From Plantago ovata (Eukaryota; Streptophyta; Magnoliopsida; Lamiales; Plantaginaceae), in contig CM051458.1 of assembly GCA_028274465.1 (NCBI GenBank), positions 39,904,744-39,968,743 of the forward strand: a DNA stretch of 64,000 nucleotides. Direction: 5' to 3'. Shown one piece after another: positions 35,954 to 46,055 of the stretch. The translations under genes were made by a program, and so were the position numbers. Under the pieces are notes generated by a model. It ran no database searches. It saw only the letters and a list, made by a program, of their open reading frames with translations, and had not been told where the DNA came from. The stretch's first letter is position 1. Every line of letters starts with the position of its first letter.

Positions 35954-37289
35954 TATTGGATTTTCAGTACTATATGCCTGTGTGGTTCGTACATGTCTGA
36001 TTTTACTCAAGTTCATGTGATTTGTCGTGTTTTTTCAACTTTTGCATGCATATCATCCGTAGATTAGTGTTGCACGTTGTTGTGTGGAGTCTATTGCCAA
36101 GTTTTTTCGAACTTTTCTATTGTGTAGACTAAGTGCTTATGACCATTATCATATGTTGCATTACTTTGCAAGTAGTTTGAGGCTTGTCTCGCTTGGTTTG
36201 TCACATTCACTTGTGCACTAGTTAAGCTTAGTAGTCTCGACATCACCTCGAGTGGTGTTTCTTCTACTGCAGTTCACGATGGCCTTATAAAATGATGCAT
36301 GTTAGAATCTATGGTTGTAACCCGTGTAATTATGTACGTAAGAGGCGACAAGTTCTTCACCTCGATTAGAGATTGCCAAATGCCTAGGAAGGAGGTAGTG
36401 TGAGGTGTGCGATTCCTTGTATTAAACCTATTCTACCGAATAGGTTTGGGGAGGTGTCTTTGTAAAAGAGTCTTTCCTTTTTCTTTTTCGTCTTTGTGCT
36501 CAAACCTATTCTTTCGAATAGGTTTGGGGAGGTGTTTTTGACACTTAGTACTGCTGCTTGCCCCTATAAAATAAAAGAAAGAGAAAAAGAAAAGAAGAAG
36601 AAAAGAAAAAGAAATATATGAAAAAAAAAAAAAAGAGGAAAGAAAAAAAAAAAGAAAGAAAAAAAAGAATAAGACCCAAAAGCAAAAGAAGGGTCGTTGC
36701 AAGCCAAAAGCAGTCTCGTAGTGTCAAGTGTCATGTAAATATTTGTCCTTGTGAAGTATCGAGTTGTAAATTCTATCTTTCGTTTGTGTCGCCTTTGTCC
36801 AAGGCCTGTTCTTGACCACCCTCGTCTTGCTATTCAAGAAGTGATTGAAAGAGGCTCATTCTTGAGAGTCTTGGTAGAATAGGGGAGTGTTATCTTTCTA
36901 AGGGAACCCTCCTTCGTTTGATGAGAGCCAGTATTGGTTCGCCCTCTCTTGAGGAAAAGTCTCGTTTGGTGAACAGTTGTAAGCCCTCGGTTTCATAGGC
37001 ACGGGGCAATTGTAGTATGATAACATGCACCATTGTGTCGTCACTAACCAGGTCCAGGTAGAAGATGTTACGAGAGACTCCTTTGCTTAACCAAGTGCAC
37101 ATGAGAATGTGTATATTCGCAATCGAGGCATTCTTCAACCTACTTGCATGTCATGCTCATTTGGTTTTGTTCATAAGCATTTGGTAGATTCAATAGATTA
37201 GTTCACTCTACTTGGCATGAGACTCCTTTTGTGTTGCATTTAGGATAGTTTGTTGCTTGAGGACAAGCAAAGGTTTGGTTTGGGGAGTT
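35954..37289 (+). other. 3' non-coding region of element B
   Basis: No coding. Contains the hairpins CCTATTC-TACC-GAATAGG (36427-36444) and CCTATTC-TTTC-GAATAGG (36505-36522), an A/G-rich tract (36566-36690), and blocks shared with element A (for example GAGAGCCAGTAYTGGTTCG and AGGCACGGGGCAA). It ends in TTGCTTG-AGGA-CAAGCAA (37253-37270) and the PPT TTTGGTTTGGGGAGTT. Confidence 0.85.
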
Positions 37290-38686
37290 TGATGAACGTA
37301 TTTTTGACGCGTTCGTCTTGTCTTTTTTACCTTCTTTTGCTATCTTCTAGCCTTGTTTTTTGGTTAGTTTTGTAGAATAGTGTCACATTTTGTGTTTTCT
37401 GCATTTTCAGGCACTTACGTACGAAACGGCGTTTTTGGAGCTAAAAACGAGCCTTTTTGATGGAAAAGATGGCCCCGTTGAAGTTCCCCAATCTCCGTGG
37501 CTTGTTCGTGAGTGTCTGAGCCTCAATAAGCATTGATAAGGATGAGTCCAAGGCACCCGAGGGCCGTACGAGGGCAAAAAGATTGAGTTGGAAGACAAAA
37601 ATCTTCCCAGGAGCCAAGCTAAGCGCCTGGAATAGTGAAGCGCTCCGCTTCATTTTCCGGGAGTTTTGGCACAGCAGCCAAGCGAAGCGAAGGCCCAAGC
37701 GCTTGGAGGGCCAAGCGCTCTGCTTGGCCTCTCCAGGCGGTCCGCTTGGCAGCGGTTACGTTTTCGTATTTTCCTTCTTAGATATGATCTTCAATTACTT
37801 TTGGCATACTTTTGAACATTGGCTTCGTTTTGGCAGAGCTCCTAAGCCCAAAACTCAGAGAAAACTCAGATTACATTGTATTTTAGATTGGATTAAAGGT
37901 TTTGGCATAGGATTGCATCCATTGTTTCATCTACGGAGAGGTTTTCATCAATACCCACCGATAGTGACAACTTGGTGGTAACATTGTATCATTATCTCTT
38001 GTCTAGTAGTTTGATTTGATGTATTCTATTTACAATTCATATGATTTGATGTCTATGTTGATGAATATGAGTAGCTAAATCCTTTGTGTTGGTGGTAGAA
38101 TGTAGAATATACATGCTATGGGTTATGTTTATGCTTACATGAGATTGTGATTCAATCTTGCTGCAAACTCCTTCATATGATCCTTAGTTGCCTATAAAAT
38201 ATATTCAAATGGAGTATAGTGACAAACTCTTGGTCAATGAAAGCTATAGGATTGTATGTTAGAGATTGCAGCATGCTAGATAAATGGTGTTAGTGACAAG
38301 CACCTCTAAAGTATTGATAGTGGTCTTTTATGATGTGTGTCTTGAAAGTTACCTAGACGAGTTGCTTAGCAGACTTGATCGAAGGTTTTACGCACTGAAC
38401 TTGTGAGCATATTCGTAACTCATGCATGTGTATTTGATTTCTACCACCAACCGTTTTCCAAACTCGATTACAACAATCTGATTTCTCGTTGCTTTGTTCT
38501 GAGAAAGCAATTCTATAAACACTTGAACTCGTTGTCTGAAATAACTAGCAAAAACCACAAACAAAGCCACGTTAGGTCCCGAGAGAACGACACTCGGGGA
38601 CAACTTGCCATTGCACTCTAGTTTGTGTAGTGATAAGTGTTCTTTGGCTTTTAAACAAATTCAATTGGTGAAAAATGACATCATCA
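37290..38686 (+). repeat. Element B 3' LTR
   Basis: 1397 bp intact LTR, the reference for recognising the three pieces of the 5' LTR. Ends CATCATCA, followed by TSD GATAG (38687-38691). Confidence 0.95.
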
Positions 38687-38691
38687 GATAG

Positions 38692-39987
38692 TGTCTCAAC
38701 TTTCCAAAGCAAAGACTATAGCAGCTAGCTCAAGATCATGGGTTGGGTAATTCCTTTCATATGGCTTCAACTTTCTCGAAGCATATGCGATCACCTTTTC
38801 CCGTTGCATCAGTACACAACCCAAACCTTCCTTTGAAGCATCGGTGTAGACCACAAAGTCACCGGTTCCCTCAGGAAGAGCTAGTATAGGGGCAGTGGTC
38901 AGTCTCTTCTTCAGCTCCTCGAAGCTTTCCTCACACTTGTCACTCCATACGAACTTAGGGTTTTTCCCTGTTAAAGAGGACAAGGGTCCAGCTATCTTCG
39001 AATAATCCTTCACAAAACGGCGATAGTAACCAGCCAAACCGAGAAAACTCCTCACCTCAGTGACGGATTCAGGCCTCTTCCAATTAACTATCGAGTCAAT
39101 CTTCGATGGGTCGACCTCCAAATCTTCTCCAGAGATAATATGCCCTAGAAAGGCTACTTTATCTAGCCAAAATTCGCACTTGCTGAATTTGGCATACAAC
39201 TTGTTGTTCTGAAGAGTTTCCAAGACAATTCGAAGATGTTTCTCATGATCCTCTTCGGATTTCGAGTAAATGAGAATGTCATCGATGAAAACATCAACAA
39301 ACTGATCCAGATACGGCTGAAAAACTCGGTGCATCAAATCCATGAACACAGCTGGGGCATTCGTAAGGCCAAACGGCATCACCACAAACTCATAATGACC
39401 ATACCTCGAGTTCAGAGCAGTCTTAGGTATGTCTTCTTCCCTTACCCTAACTTGATAATAGCCCTGTCGCAGATCAAGCTTCGAGTAAACCTTCGAACCT
39501 TCCAACTGATCGAAAAGTTCCTGAATACGGGGCAAGGGCTACTTGTTCTTGACAGTGACTTGGTTCAAGCCTCGATAGTCGATGCACATCCACATACTAC
39601 CATCCTTCTTCTTACGAACAGAATCGGTGATCCCCTAGGCGAAGAACTAGGTCTCACAAAACCGTTATCCACCAAATCTTGTAGTTGAGTCTTAAGCTCC
39701 TTAAGCTCAGCAGGTGCCATCCTATAAGGTGACTTCGAAATGGGTGCAGTGCTAGGTACCAGATCAATACTAAACTCCACTTCTCGTTCAGGGGGTACGG
39801 AATCCAGCTTCTCAGGGAAAACACCCTTGAACTCCTTAACCACCCTAACTTCCTCGATTTTTGGCTGATCTTTGGGTTTATTGATCAGATACGCCAAAAA
39901 GCAGGTAGCACCCTTCACGTACAGCCTCCTAGCTTCCATGGCAGACAGTAGAAACTTCTCATCCTTTCTCTTATCTCCTTTCCACAT
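38692..39987 (-). pseudogene. Element D pol, 5' half: RT and RNase H
   Basis: Frame 38696-39535 shows RT motifs [24 protein letters not shown] and the catalytic FIDDILIYS (YXDD equivalent), then [13 protein letters not shown], and RNase H with [12 protein letters not shown]. The frame 39565-39987 carries the start of RT ([31 protein letters not shown]). Between them there is a one-base deletion near 39610 and a TAG near 39540 where the family has Tyr (KNKY). The downstream side is cut at 38691 by element B. These lesions rule out a working RT. Confidence 0.93.
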
Positions 39988-40200
39988 GACTTTCTCCTCT
40001 CAAGGTTTTCCCAGGGATATAGCCTTGGTTCGACAATCCATACCCAGAATCACATCGTAGGTTGATAGAGGTAGAAATATAAGGTCAGTAGGGAAAGTTC
40101 TTCCTAGGATGGAAATCTCGCATCGCTCAACGAACTTCTTAGTGATTAAACTAGCTCCCAAAGGCGTACATACTTCTAAAGCGTGAGGTAAAACTTTGTA
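39988..40200 (-). pseudogene. Element D protease C-terminal part
   Basis: In one minus-strand frame this reads through VLPHALEVCTPLG and YDVILGMD (the second conserved block of retropepsin-like domains) and hits a TGA at about 39999. A frameshift near 40195 separates it from the protease start in the Gag frame. Confidence 0.75.
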
Positions 40201-41468
40201 TGGTAAACGAGTGACTCAGCAAATACTTCAGCAATAAATGAATGCGTAGCACCAGGATCAAATAAAGCTTTAGAAGAAGTTTGAGCGATCAGTAGCGTAC
40301 CTTCAACCACATTCGCGGTGTCAGGAACTTCATGACCACCTATGCTGAAAACTCGGGGCTTTGCCATAGTACCCTTTCCATCATTTCTCGGAGCATAGTC
40401 TCCTGGTCTTCCTCCTTTGACAATGGCATAACGGTTCGGACAGTGGCTGATCTTGTGATCCTTGCTCCCACAAGCCAAACATAAGCCTTGTCTTTTCCAG
40501 CAGTTGTGCTCATCGTGGTTGACTCCTCCACAGTAGTTGCAGTTCTTCCTTGCCTGGGATGACTGCCCAGACCCTCCAGTAGTGTTGCGAGAACGGTTGT
40601 CATGCTGAGTACGGGAATACTTCACCGGTGGTGCCTGATATCCAGATTGATATCCACCTCGATTCTCCCTCTTATATCCAGATTGGCTTCCTCCTCCATG
40701 GCTCCCAGAAGAACTAGAGTAGTTCCTCTTGCTAGAGTATGGCTTATCAGCCATCTTGATCTCCTTGAGACCACTTTCTACCTCGGAGGCAAGTTCGACA
40801 TCCTTGAGATAGGTAGGCATATTGGTCACAAACAAACTGTACCGGATCTCAGAGTTCAGACCCTTCACAAAGTGACGAACCTTCTCTCGTTCATCGTCCT
40901 GGAAATGCGGCACGTACTTCAGTAGTCGGGTAAATTCCGAGTCATAGTCGGCAACATCCATGTTCCCTTGCACCAATGCCTGGAACTCATCTCTCCGGTT
41001 CTCGCGAACCAGGCGAGGCACGTACTTGTCCATGAAGTCCTTGGTGAAATTCTCCCAGGTACGAGCAACTCCCTCTTGCCTCCATCATGCATTCACAGTT
41101 CTCCACCAGTTCCTAGCGGCTCCCACGAACTGGAAAGCAGCAAGCTCGATTTTCCTCTCGTCCGGATAGTGCAGGATCGAGAATAAGTTCTCCATACCTT
41201 CGATCCAGAGCTCAGCCTTACGGGCATCAGGTGTTCCCTCGAACCTCTCAGGATGGAATCGAGTGAATCGCTCCGCAGCTTGATCGATGGTCTAGATCGG
41301 TGGTGGTGGCGGAGGAGCTGGCTGAAAAGGTGGTGCTCCAGCGCGGCGAATGGTTTCGCTAAAATTCCCCAAAGCAGCGATGATACGGTCCACTTGGTCT
41401 CCATTTTCAGCATGCTAATCATCTCCACTTCCATTTCTGCTAGCACCACGAGTGTTTCTGCGACTCAT
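40176..41468 (-). pseudogene. Element D gag with two zinc knuckles, and start of protease
   Basis: The likely start ATG is at 41468-41466. Landmarks are FTRFHPERFEG, then WIEGMENLFSILHYPDERKIELAAF and NWWRTVNA; the open part 40176-41033 continues with DYDSEFTRLLKYVPHF. Two CCHC knuckles follow, CNYCGGVNHDEHNC and CLACGSKDHKISHC, then the protease FDPGATHSFI. The first catalytic motif reads DPG rather than DSG/DTG, a variant I recall from other Tekay copies. In-frame stops lie at 41415-41417, 41292-41294 and 41085-41087; they look like CAG to TAG or TGG to TGA changes. Gag cannot be made at full length. Confidence 0.9.
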
Positions 41469-41761
41469 TCTAACAAAGAGGCACTACTTAGCAGTTGATT
41501 TAACAAGCTCGAATCTCTAACTTAGAAAAGAGCAGAAAAGAAAGAACTAAGGCCAGTACTTAATCTTCTACAACATGTATAAACTGAGCAGTGAAGAAGA
41601 AAACATGCCTTGAACTTTAAAACAATACGCAAAAACAAGAAAACAACGAAGTCTCAAAACAGCCAAGCATGCGATTAAACAAAGGAAAACCGGTCTCTAC
41701 TCGTCTTAGCGAGAAAAACAGAAAACCACAGAGTCAAGTAAACGGAAAAGCATAAACAGTC

Positions 41762-42304
41762 TCAGTCGGCTGAACTAAAAAAAACTCGCTTGGCAAAAAG
41801 GAAGTTCGGTACGAGCTCGAAAAGGCATCTATCCGAATAAGCGTCCTCGATATCATCTTCGGAACGTCGTTCGGGCACGTGAGCATCTCCTCCTTCTTCC
41901 TCAGATGGGTCCTCCTCGGGTTCTTCTTCGGATTCTTCTTCGGGTTCTCCTTCACTCTCCACTCTACGGGATGGTCCGCAACCCTCGGGGAACGTCCTCT
42001 GAGCCTTCCTCCTGCGAATCCTGATGCCTACGTTGGGCGCGGTTAACGAAACAAAGCCAGAGTGCTCCTTTGCGGCGCGTAAAGCCGTCTTAAGGAATCC
42101 GATTTCCGCTTCCTTCGTTGCTATTTCATCTCGAAGCTTAAAGTTTTCCAGCCAGTAGTGATCTCGTTCACGAACGACCCTGTCCATCACGAATCCAGGG
42201 TAAACGCCAACAACAGGAACGGAGGTATACGGGTTAAACTCTCCTTCGACTAGGCGGTAACGAATGACCTTCTCTTCAGAACTCATACCTATCTGTAAGC
42301 ACAC
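41762..42304 (-). CDS. Leader ORF of element D, unrecognised
   Basis: 180 codons between PBS and gag. It has a helical, heptad-like middle (WLENFKLRDEIATKEAEIGF) and a very acidic stretch (SEGEPEEESEEEPEEDPSEE) near the C-terminus. No domain recognised. It starts about 275 nt inside the 5' LTR boundary. Some Tekay-like elements have such upstream frames. It could be a real small protein, or the start of an older Gag. Confidence 0.4.
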   Translation of the reverse strand: MCLQIGMSSEEKVIRYRLVEGEFNPYTSVPVVGVYPGFVMDRVVRERDHYWLENFKLRDEIATKEAEIGFLKTALRAAKEHSGFVSLTAPNVGIRIRRRKAQRTFPEGCGPSRRVESEGEPEEESEEEPEEDPSEEEGGDAHVPERRSEDDIEDAYSDRCLFELVPNFLFAKRVFFSSAD

Positions 42305-42560
42305 GCGTATTTAACTAGTTAATAACTACGTCAGAATCAAAACAACCACGGAAGGTCAACAGTTTCAGAAACGGGTCAGAAAGGTCGTCAGAATCAGAAC
42401 AGAGAAGATGAAGAAACGGTTTAAGATTAGTACGAAAGGTCAACAGTTTCAGAAACGGTTTCAGAAAGCAACAGAAAATACAAGACCTAACCAGCGACTC
42501 AGACCCTCACACACACCCCAAAGGTCAAAAGATCCTATCCTAGCAAGCTCGAGTTTGAAC

Positions 42561-42576
42561 TCAAGCTCTGATACCA
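42561..42576 (-). other. Element D primer binding site (initiator tRNA-Met type)
   Basis: The minus strand reads TGGTATCAGAGCTTGA two bases from the 5' LTR (42579-45118), complementary to the 3' end of initiator tRNA-Met. Confidence 0.92.
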
Positions 42577-42578
42577 AC

Positions 42579-45118
42579 TGTAACGGTACCGGTTTTGAAA
42601 ACAAATAATTTCTTGAAAAGAAAATCCAAAATAACTTTAATAGCAACGGTCGGCAATTAATGCCCAAAATAATCTTTGACGCGCACAGCTCTAACAGAAA
42701 CAAATAAATATCCAACGATAACTCAAGTTCAAATGAAACAACGACAGTAAAAAGTTCATCTCCTTATTTTGAAATAAAATCCCAAGACACCCCAGACCCT
42801 TCTCTCAGTCGCTGGCATCCTATTCGCGAACATCCTCAGCAGAATTTGGAAGGAAGGAATTTTGAAAACAAGAGAGTGTGAGATAAAGGATCTGAGTGAG
42901 GTTCTAAGCTAAAAACAGAAAGTAAACAGTTTTGAAATCAAAATCCTTTTCAGAAAAACAAACAAACAGAACAGATCACATATAACAGAATATCAGAACA
43001 GATAAGTTGTAGACCGTTGGTGCAGCCCGCCTTATTGCTCCTACTCCCAGAATGCCCTTATAACTCCCTCTAGAGGGTGCACAACTCCGGACAGAAACAG
43101 AAACCCCCGTGTACTTTGGGGAAACAGATCCTACGACCCTAATAGACCTCAACGACTTCTGCCTCGCACCTAAAGGGAATAGACTAGGCAATAATCAAGC
43201 AAACCCGATAATCCTCTACTACCCAAGCCTACCTAATTACAACCTAATCGACCGGTCACACAGAAACAGAACAGATACAGAACAACAGATACAGATAATC
43301 AACACCGAGAGGTGTTCCTGCAGAAAAGTCAGTCCAGAACAGAGTAGCAATAAATAGAAAGCAAATAGTCATACTTAAGACTTATACTTTTACGCGGAAG
43401 CATACAGTAAAACAGTATATAGTAATAGGTACAAGTTGTCACATATCCTTCCAGTTTTTCGCAAATAATAGGTTTAGGGGTGAACACTCACCTTAACTTG
43501 TGAGCAAAAGATCTCCAACGAGTAATGAGCTTACGGGTTATCGAACAACGGAGAACCTAACGAGAAAGTACTAAACACACTTTAGAAGTCGAACGGACGG
43601 AAGGAAAAAGGTTGAAAAAGAAATGGTAAAGGCGGGGTTCGAACTCGGGACCTCTAAGTTAGTCAAGCAAGAACCTAACCAACTAGGCTAGCAAGTCAAG
43701 TCATTACTCACTTACAAAACAGAAACTAAGTTGAAACATTTTCAGAAACTCTTTCGGTTTTTAGATTCTGGAAATTACCAAAATACCCTCAGTGGTAAAT
43801 TGCAAAAAGATCCTTTTCAAAATCAGAAAGTTCAAACCAAAACCAGAAGTTTCCAAACATACTTACCAGTCCTCACAGAATAAAATGGTTTACGAGAAAA
43901 GCCTTCTGTCAGTCAACTACGGACAAAGGTAAAATTGCAAAAAGGTCCTTTAGGTTTTCAGATTTCCCAAAACAGTCCACAAGGTTCAAAACAACATCAC
44001 TAAAGTCCAAATCGATCCTTTTCGGAGTCAACAGAAAACTACGGTCAACACGAGGTCAAATCAACACAAGTCCAACAATCAGTAACAACAATCTAACAAT
44101 CCTAAGTCCCGGTTCTCAGTTCGAATCAATAAACAACAAGGCCAGATCGAACAAGGGTAAAATAGTCCAGGGGTAAAAACGTCTGAAACAGAATAAGAAT
44201 TTCGAATCGAAAGAACAGTAAGGGATTCGAGATTTACCTTCGAATCGAAAAGAGTTAATCTGCAAATCGAAAGAATAAGAAAAGAAAATCAAACCGAGAT
44301 TCGAATCGAACCGTAATCAAAATTGAATCTGAACGGAAGGGTCGAACCAAACTTACCGATCAGATCGGAACAAACGGACCCCGACAGAATGAAACGGCGG
44401 CGAACGGATCGATCGAACAGCAACGGGACGGATCGATTCGATCGGCGCGATCGGACGGGCGAATCCGCGGCGAATGGATCGGAGCGGCGCGGCGAACGGG
44501 CGACGGACAAGCGACACGGATCGGATCGAATTGATCGATCGAGACGTCGGCGCGAATCGGAACAGACAAGCGACAGAACGACACGGCGAACGGCGGCGGA
44601 CGAGACAAGGCGACAGCGGATCGAACGGCGACGCGAAACGGACGGACGGCGCACGCAGAACAGGCGAATCGATCCGGCGACAAGAACAATGCGGCGGCGG
44701 CGCGCGAATCTGGCGGACGGGACGGCGGTGGCGGCGACGGAGTCGGGCGGGACAGCAAGCAACAGAGCAAAACTCTCTTCTCTTTCTCTCCCTCTCTTTC
44801 TTCTTTCTTTTCTTTTCTTTCTTTCTTCTCTCTAAACGCTTTGACGGCTAAGAATGATAGATGGGAGGAAGCTGACTAGGGTTAGGGTTAAGTTAAAGTG
44901 GGCCGGTCAAACAAGCCTTTGACTGGGCTAAGAATTGGGCCAACAAGAGGTCAGAACCGTCCAACTCGATCCAAACGAAACGAAATGAACTAGCTTACGC
45001 GAAAATAATTAAATAATTATCGAATAAATAATTTACTCTGATAATTAATTAACTAAAATAAATAATTAAATAATAAAATAATAATTAAATAAATAATTAA
45101 AAAAAACGGGGTGTTACA
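42579..45118 (-). repeat. Element D 5' LTR
   Basis: About 2.54 kb, colinear with 18190-20747. Small indels and substitutions distinguish the two. Contains the second tRNA-like segment at about 43630-43697 and the second GC-rich tract (about 44350-44760). Confidence 0.95.
43630..43697 (-). other. tRNA-like segment in D 5' LTR
   Basis: Matching copy of 19247-19313; it reads CGAACTCGGGACC where the other LTR has CGAACTTGGGACC, a one-base change near the B box. Confidence 0.55.
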
Positions 45119-45228
45119 AGTTCCTAATAGTAGTCCTATAACGGTCTACTGCGACAACGAAGGCGCTGTTGCACAAGCAAAGGAACCAAGATCCACTAAC
45201 AAGAATAAGCATGTACCTAGGAAGTATC
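45119..45228 (+). pseudogene. Copia element O: pol fragment 2 (RNase H)
   Basis: Begins with the D target duplication AGTTC, then continues the RNase H frame: ITVYCDNEGAVAQAKEP and NKNKHV. This is the exact continuation of the fragment ending at 18189 and stops at 45228 where element C is inserted. Confidence 0.93.
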
Positions 45229-46055
45229 TGTAAGAAAATATGGTCAGAGTTACCCCTAGGGTACGCAGCGGAATTTTGAAAATTTTCTTAACATACTGGT
45301 TAATTGATTATGCATATGTCGTACATATATAAACACGTCAATTAGAAGACTAACCTTACTTTCAAAGCAGCTTCCAAGTATTCGTAATATTCCGGTGTAT
45401 CTTCTCCTTCGTCGAAGTCGAAGATATCTACAATACTCTGTATATCTGCAATATAATAAGAGTTAGTTTCCAGCTCCTAGAACCTCAACCTTGGTATCCA
45501 CGGATGAACAGCCTATCGAAAGAATGCTAGGATATTCTTTATGTGACCAAGAAGACGGGGCAGCAATTCCCTCCGGTGGCGGTGTGCGCGCGCGTGTGGC
45601 TAAGGGGAGGAGGGGAGAGTTTTTATTTCTCTAAGAAAATTGGGTAGAATAACTGTGTATCAAAAGTCACACGTAAAATCGTATGTAAAACTCTCTCCAA
45701 TAGTCTACTATATATAGTAGTCTATAGAAGCCTAAAGCATAAGCAATTAGACTTCGTAAAGGAATAAGAATCTAATTCTTATCGCACAAGGAAACCAATA
45801 TCAAGTCTAGATTCATTCCCAATCAAATCAAAACTCAATCAGGAAAATCTAACTTATCCCTTGGACTTCTAATAGAGGAAGGAGTCGAACTCCTTCCCCT
45901 ATTCTGCCACGCGCGCGCGCGCGCCTGTCTTACGGGACGTGGGTCCCACTTTTGGGACCCACATATATTTCTAAGGCAATCCAAACTCCAAGTAGATTTT
46001 TGCCCAAGTGCATATGTTAATTCTAAATTAACATATGCTTTACAATCAAACCTCC
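45229..46055 (-). repeat. Element C 3' LTR, truncated
   Basis: Matches the terminal 0.83 kb of 48953-51048 almost base for base, including a GCGCGC run, then breaks off into gag-protease coding. Confidence 0.92.

Larger units (their letters stand above)
22490..38686 (+). mobile_element. Element B: non-autonomous gypsy-like LTR element with two insertions in its 5' LTR
   Basis: Both LTRs begin TGATGAACG and end CATCATCA. The TSD GATAG (22485-22489 and 38687-38691) is exact. After removing the solo LTR and element A, B is about 5.85 kb. PBS-like TTGGCGCCGCTGCTGGGG follows the 5' LTR. Only a Gag remnant and one acidic ORF are present, with no RT, integrase or RNase H. About 2 kb of 3' non-coding DNA and a terminal PPT follow. 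It must have moved using proteins of a relative. Its 3' non-coding region resembles that of element A. Confidence 0.92.
18190..45118 (-). mobile_element. Element D: Tekay-type Ty3/gypsy chromovirus, interrupted by element B
   Basis: LTRs at 18190-20747 and 42579-45118 both start TGTAAC and end GTTACA. The 5-bp TSD AGTTC (18185-18189 and 45119-45123) is exact. The element lies on the minus strand: PBS next to the right LTR, polypurine tract next to the left one, and gag-PR-RT-RH-IN-chromodomain read right to left. Without the nested element B (22490-38686 plus its 5-bp TSD) it is about 10.7 kb, normal for Tekay. The LTRs are highly similar, but coding is broken by several frameshifts and stops, so the copy is non-autonomous. 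Confidence 0.95.

Noticed and set aside
36433..36727. Phe-rich minus-strand membrane-like ORFs
   Set aside because: Antisense of an A/G-rich non-coding tract in element B; same at 31310-31561 in element A.
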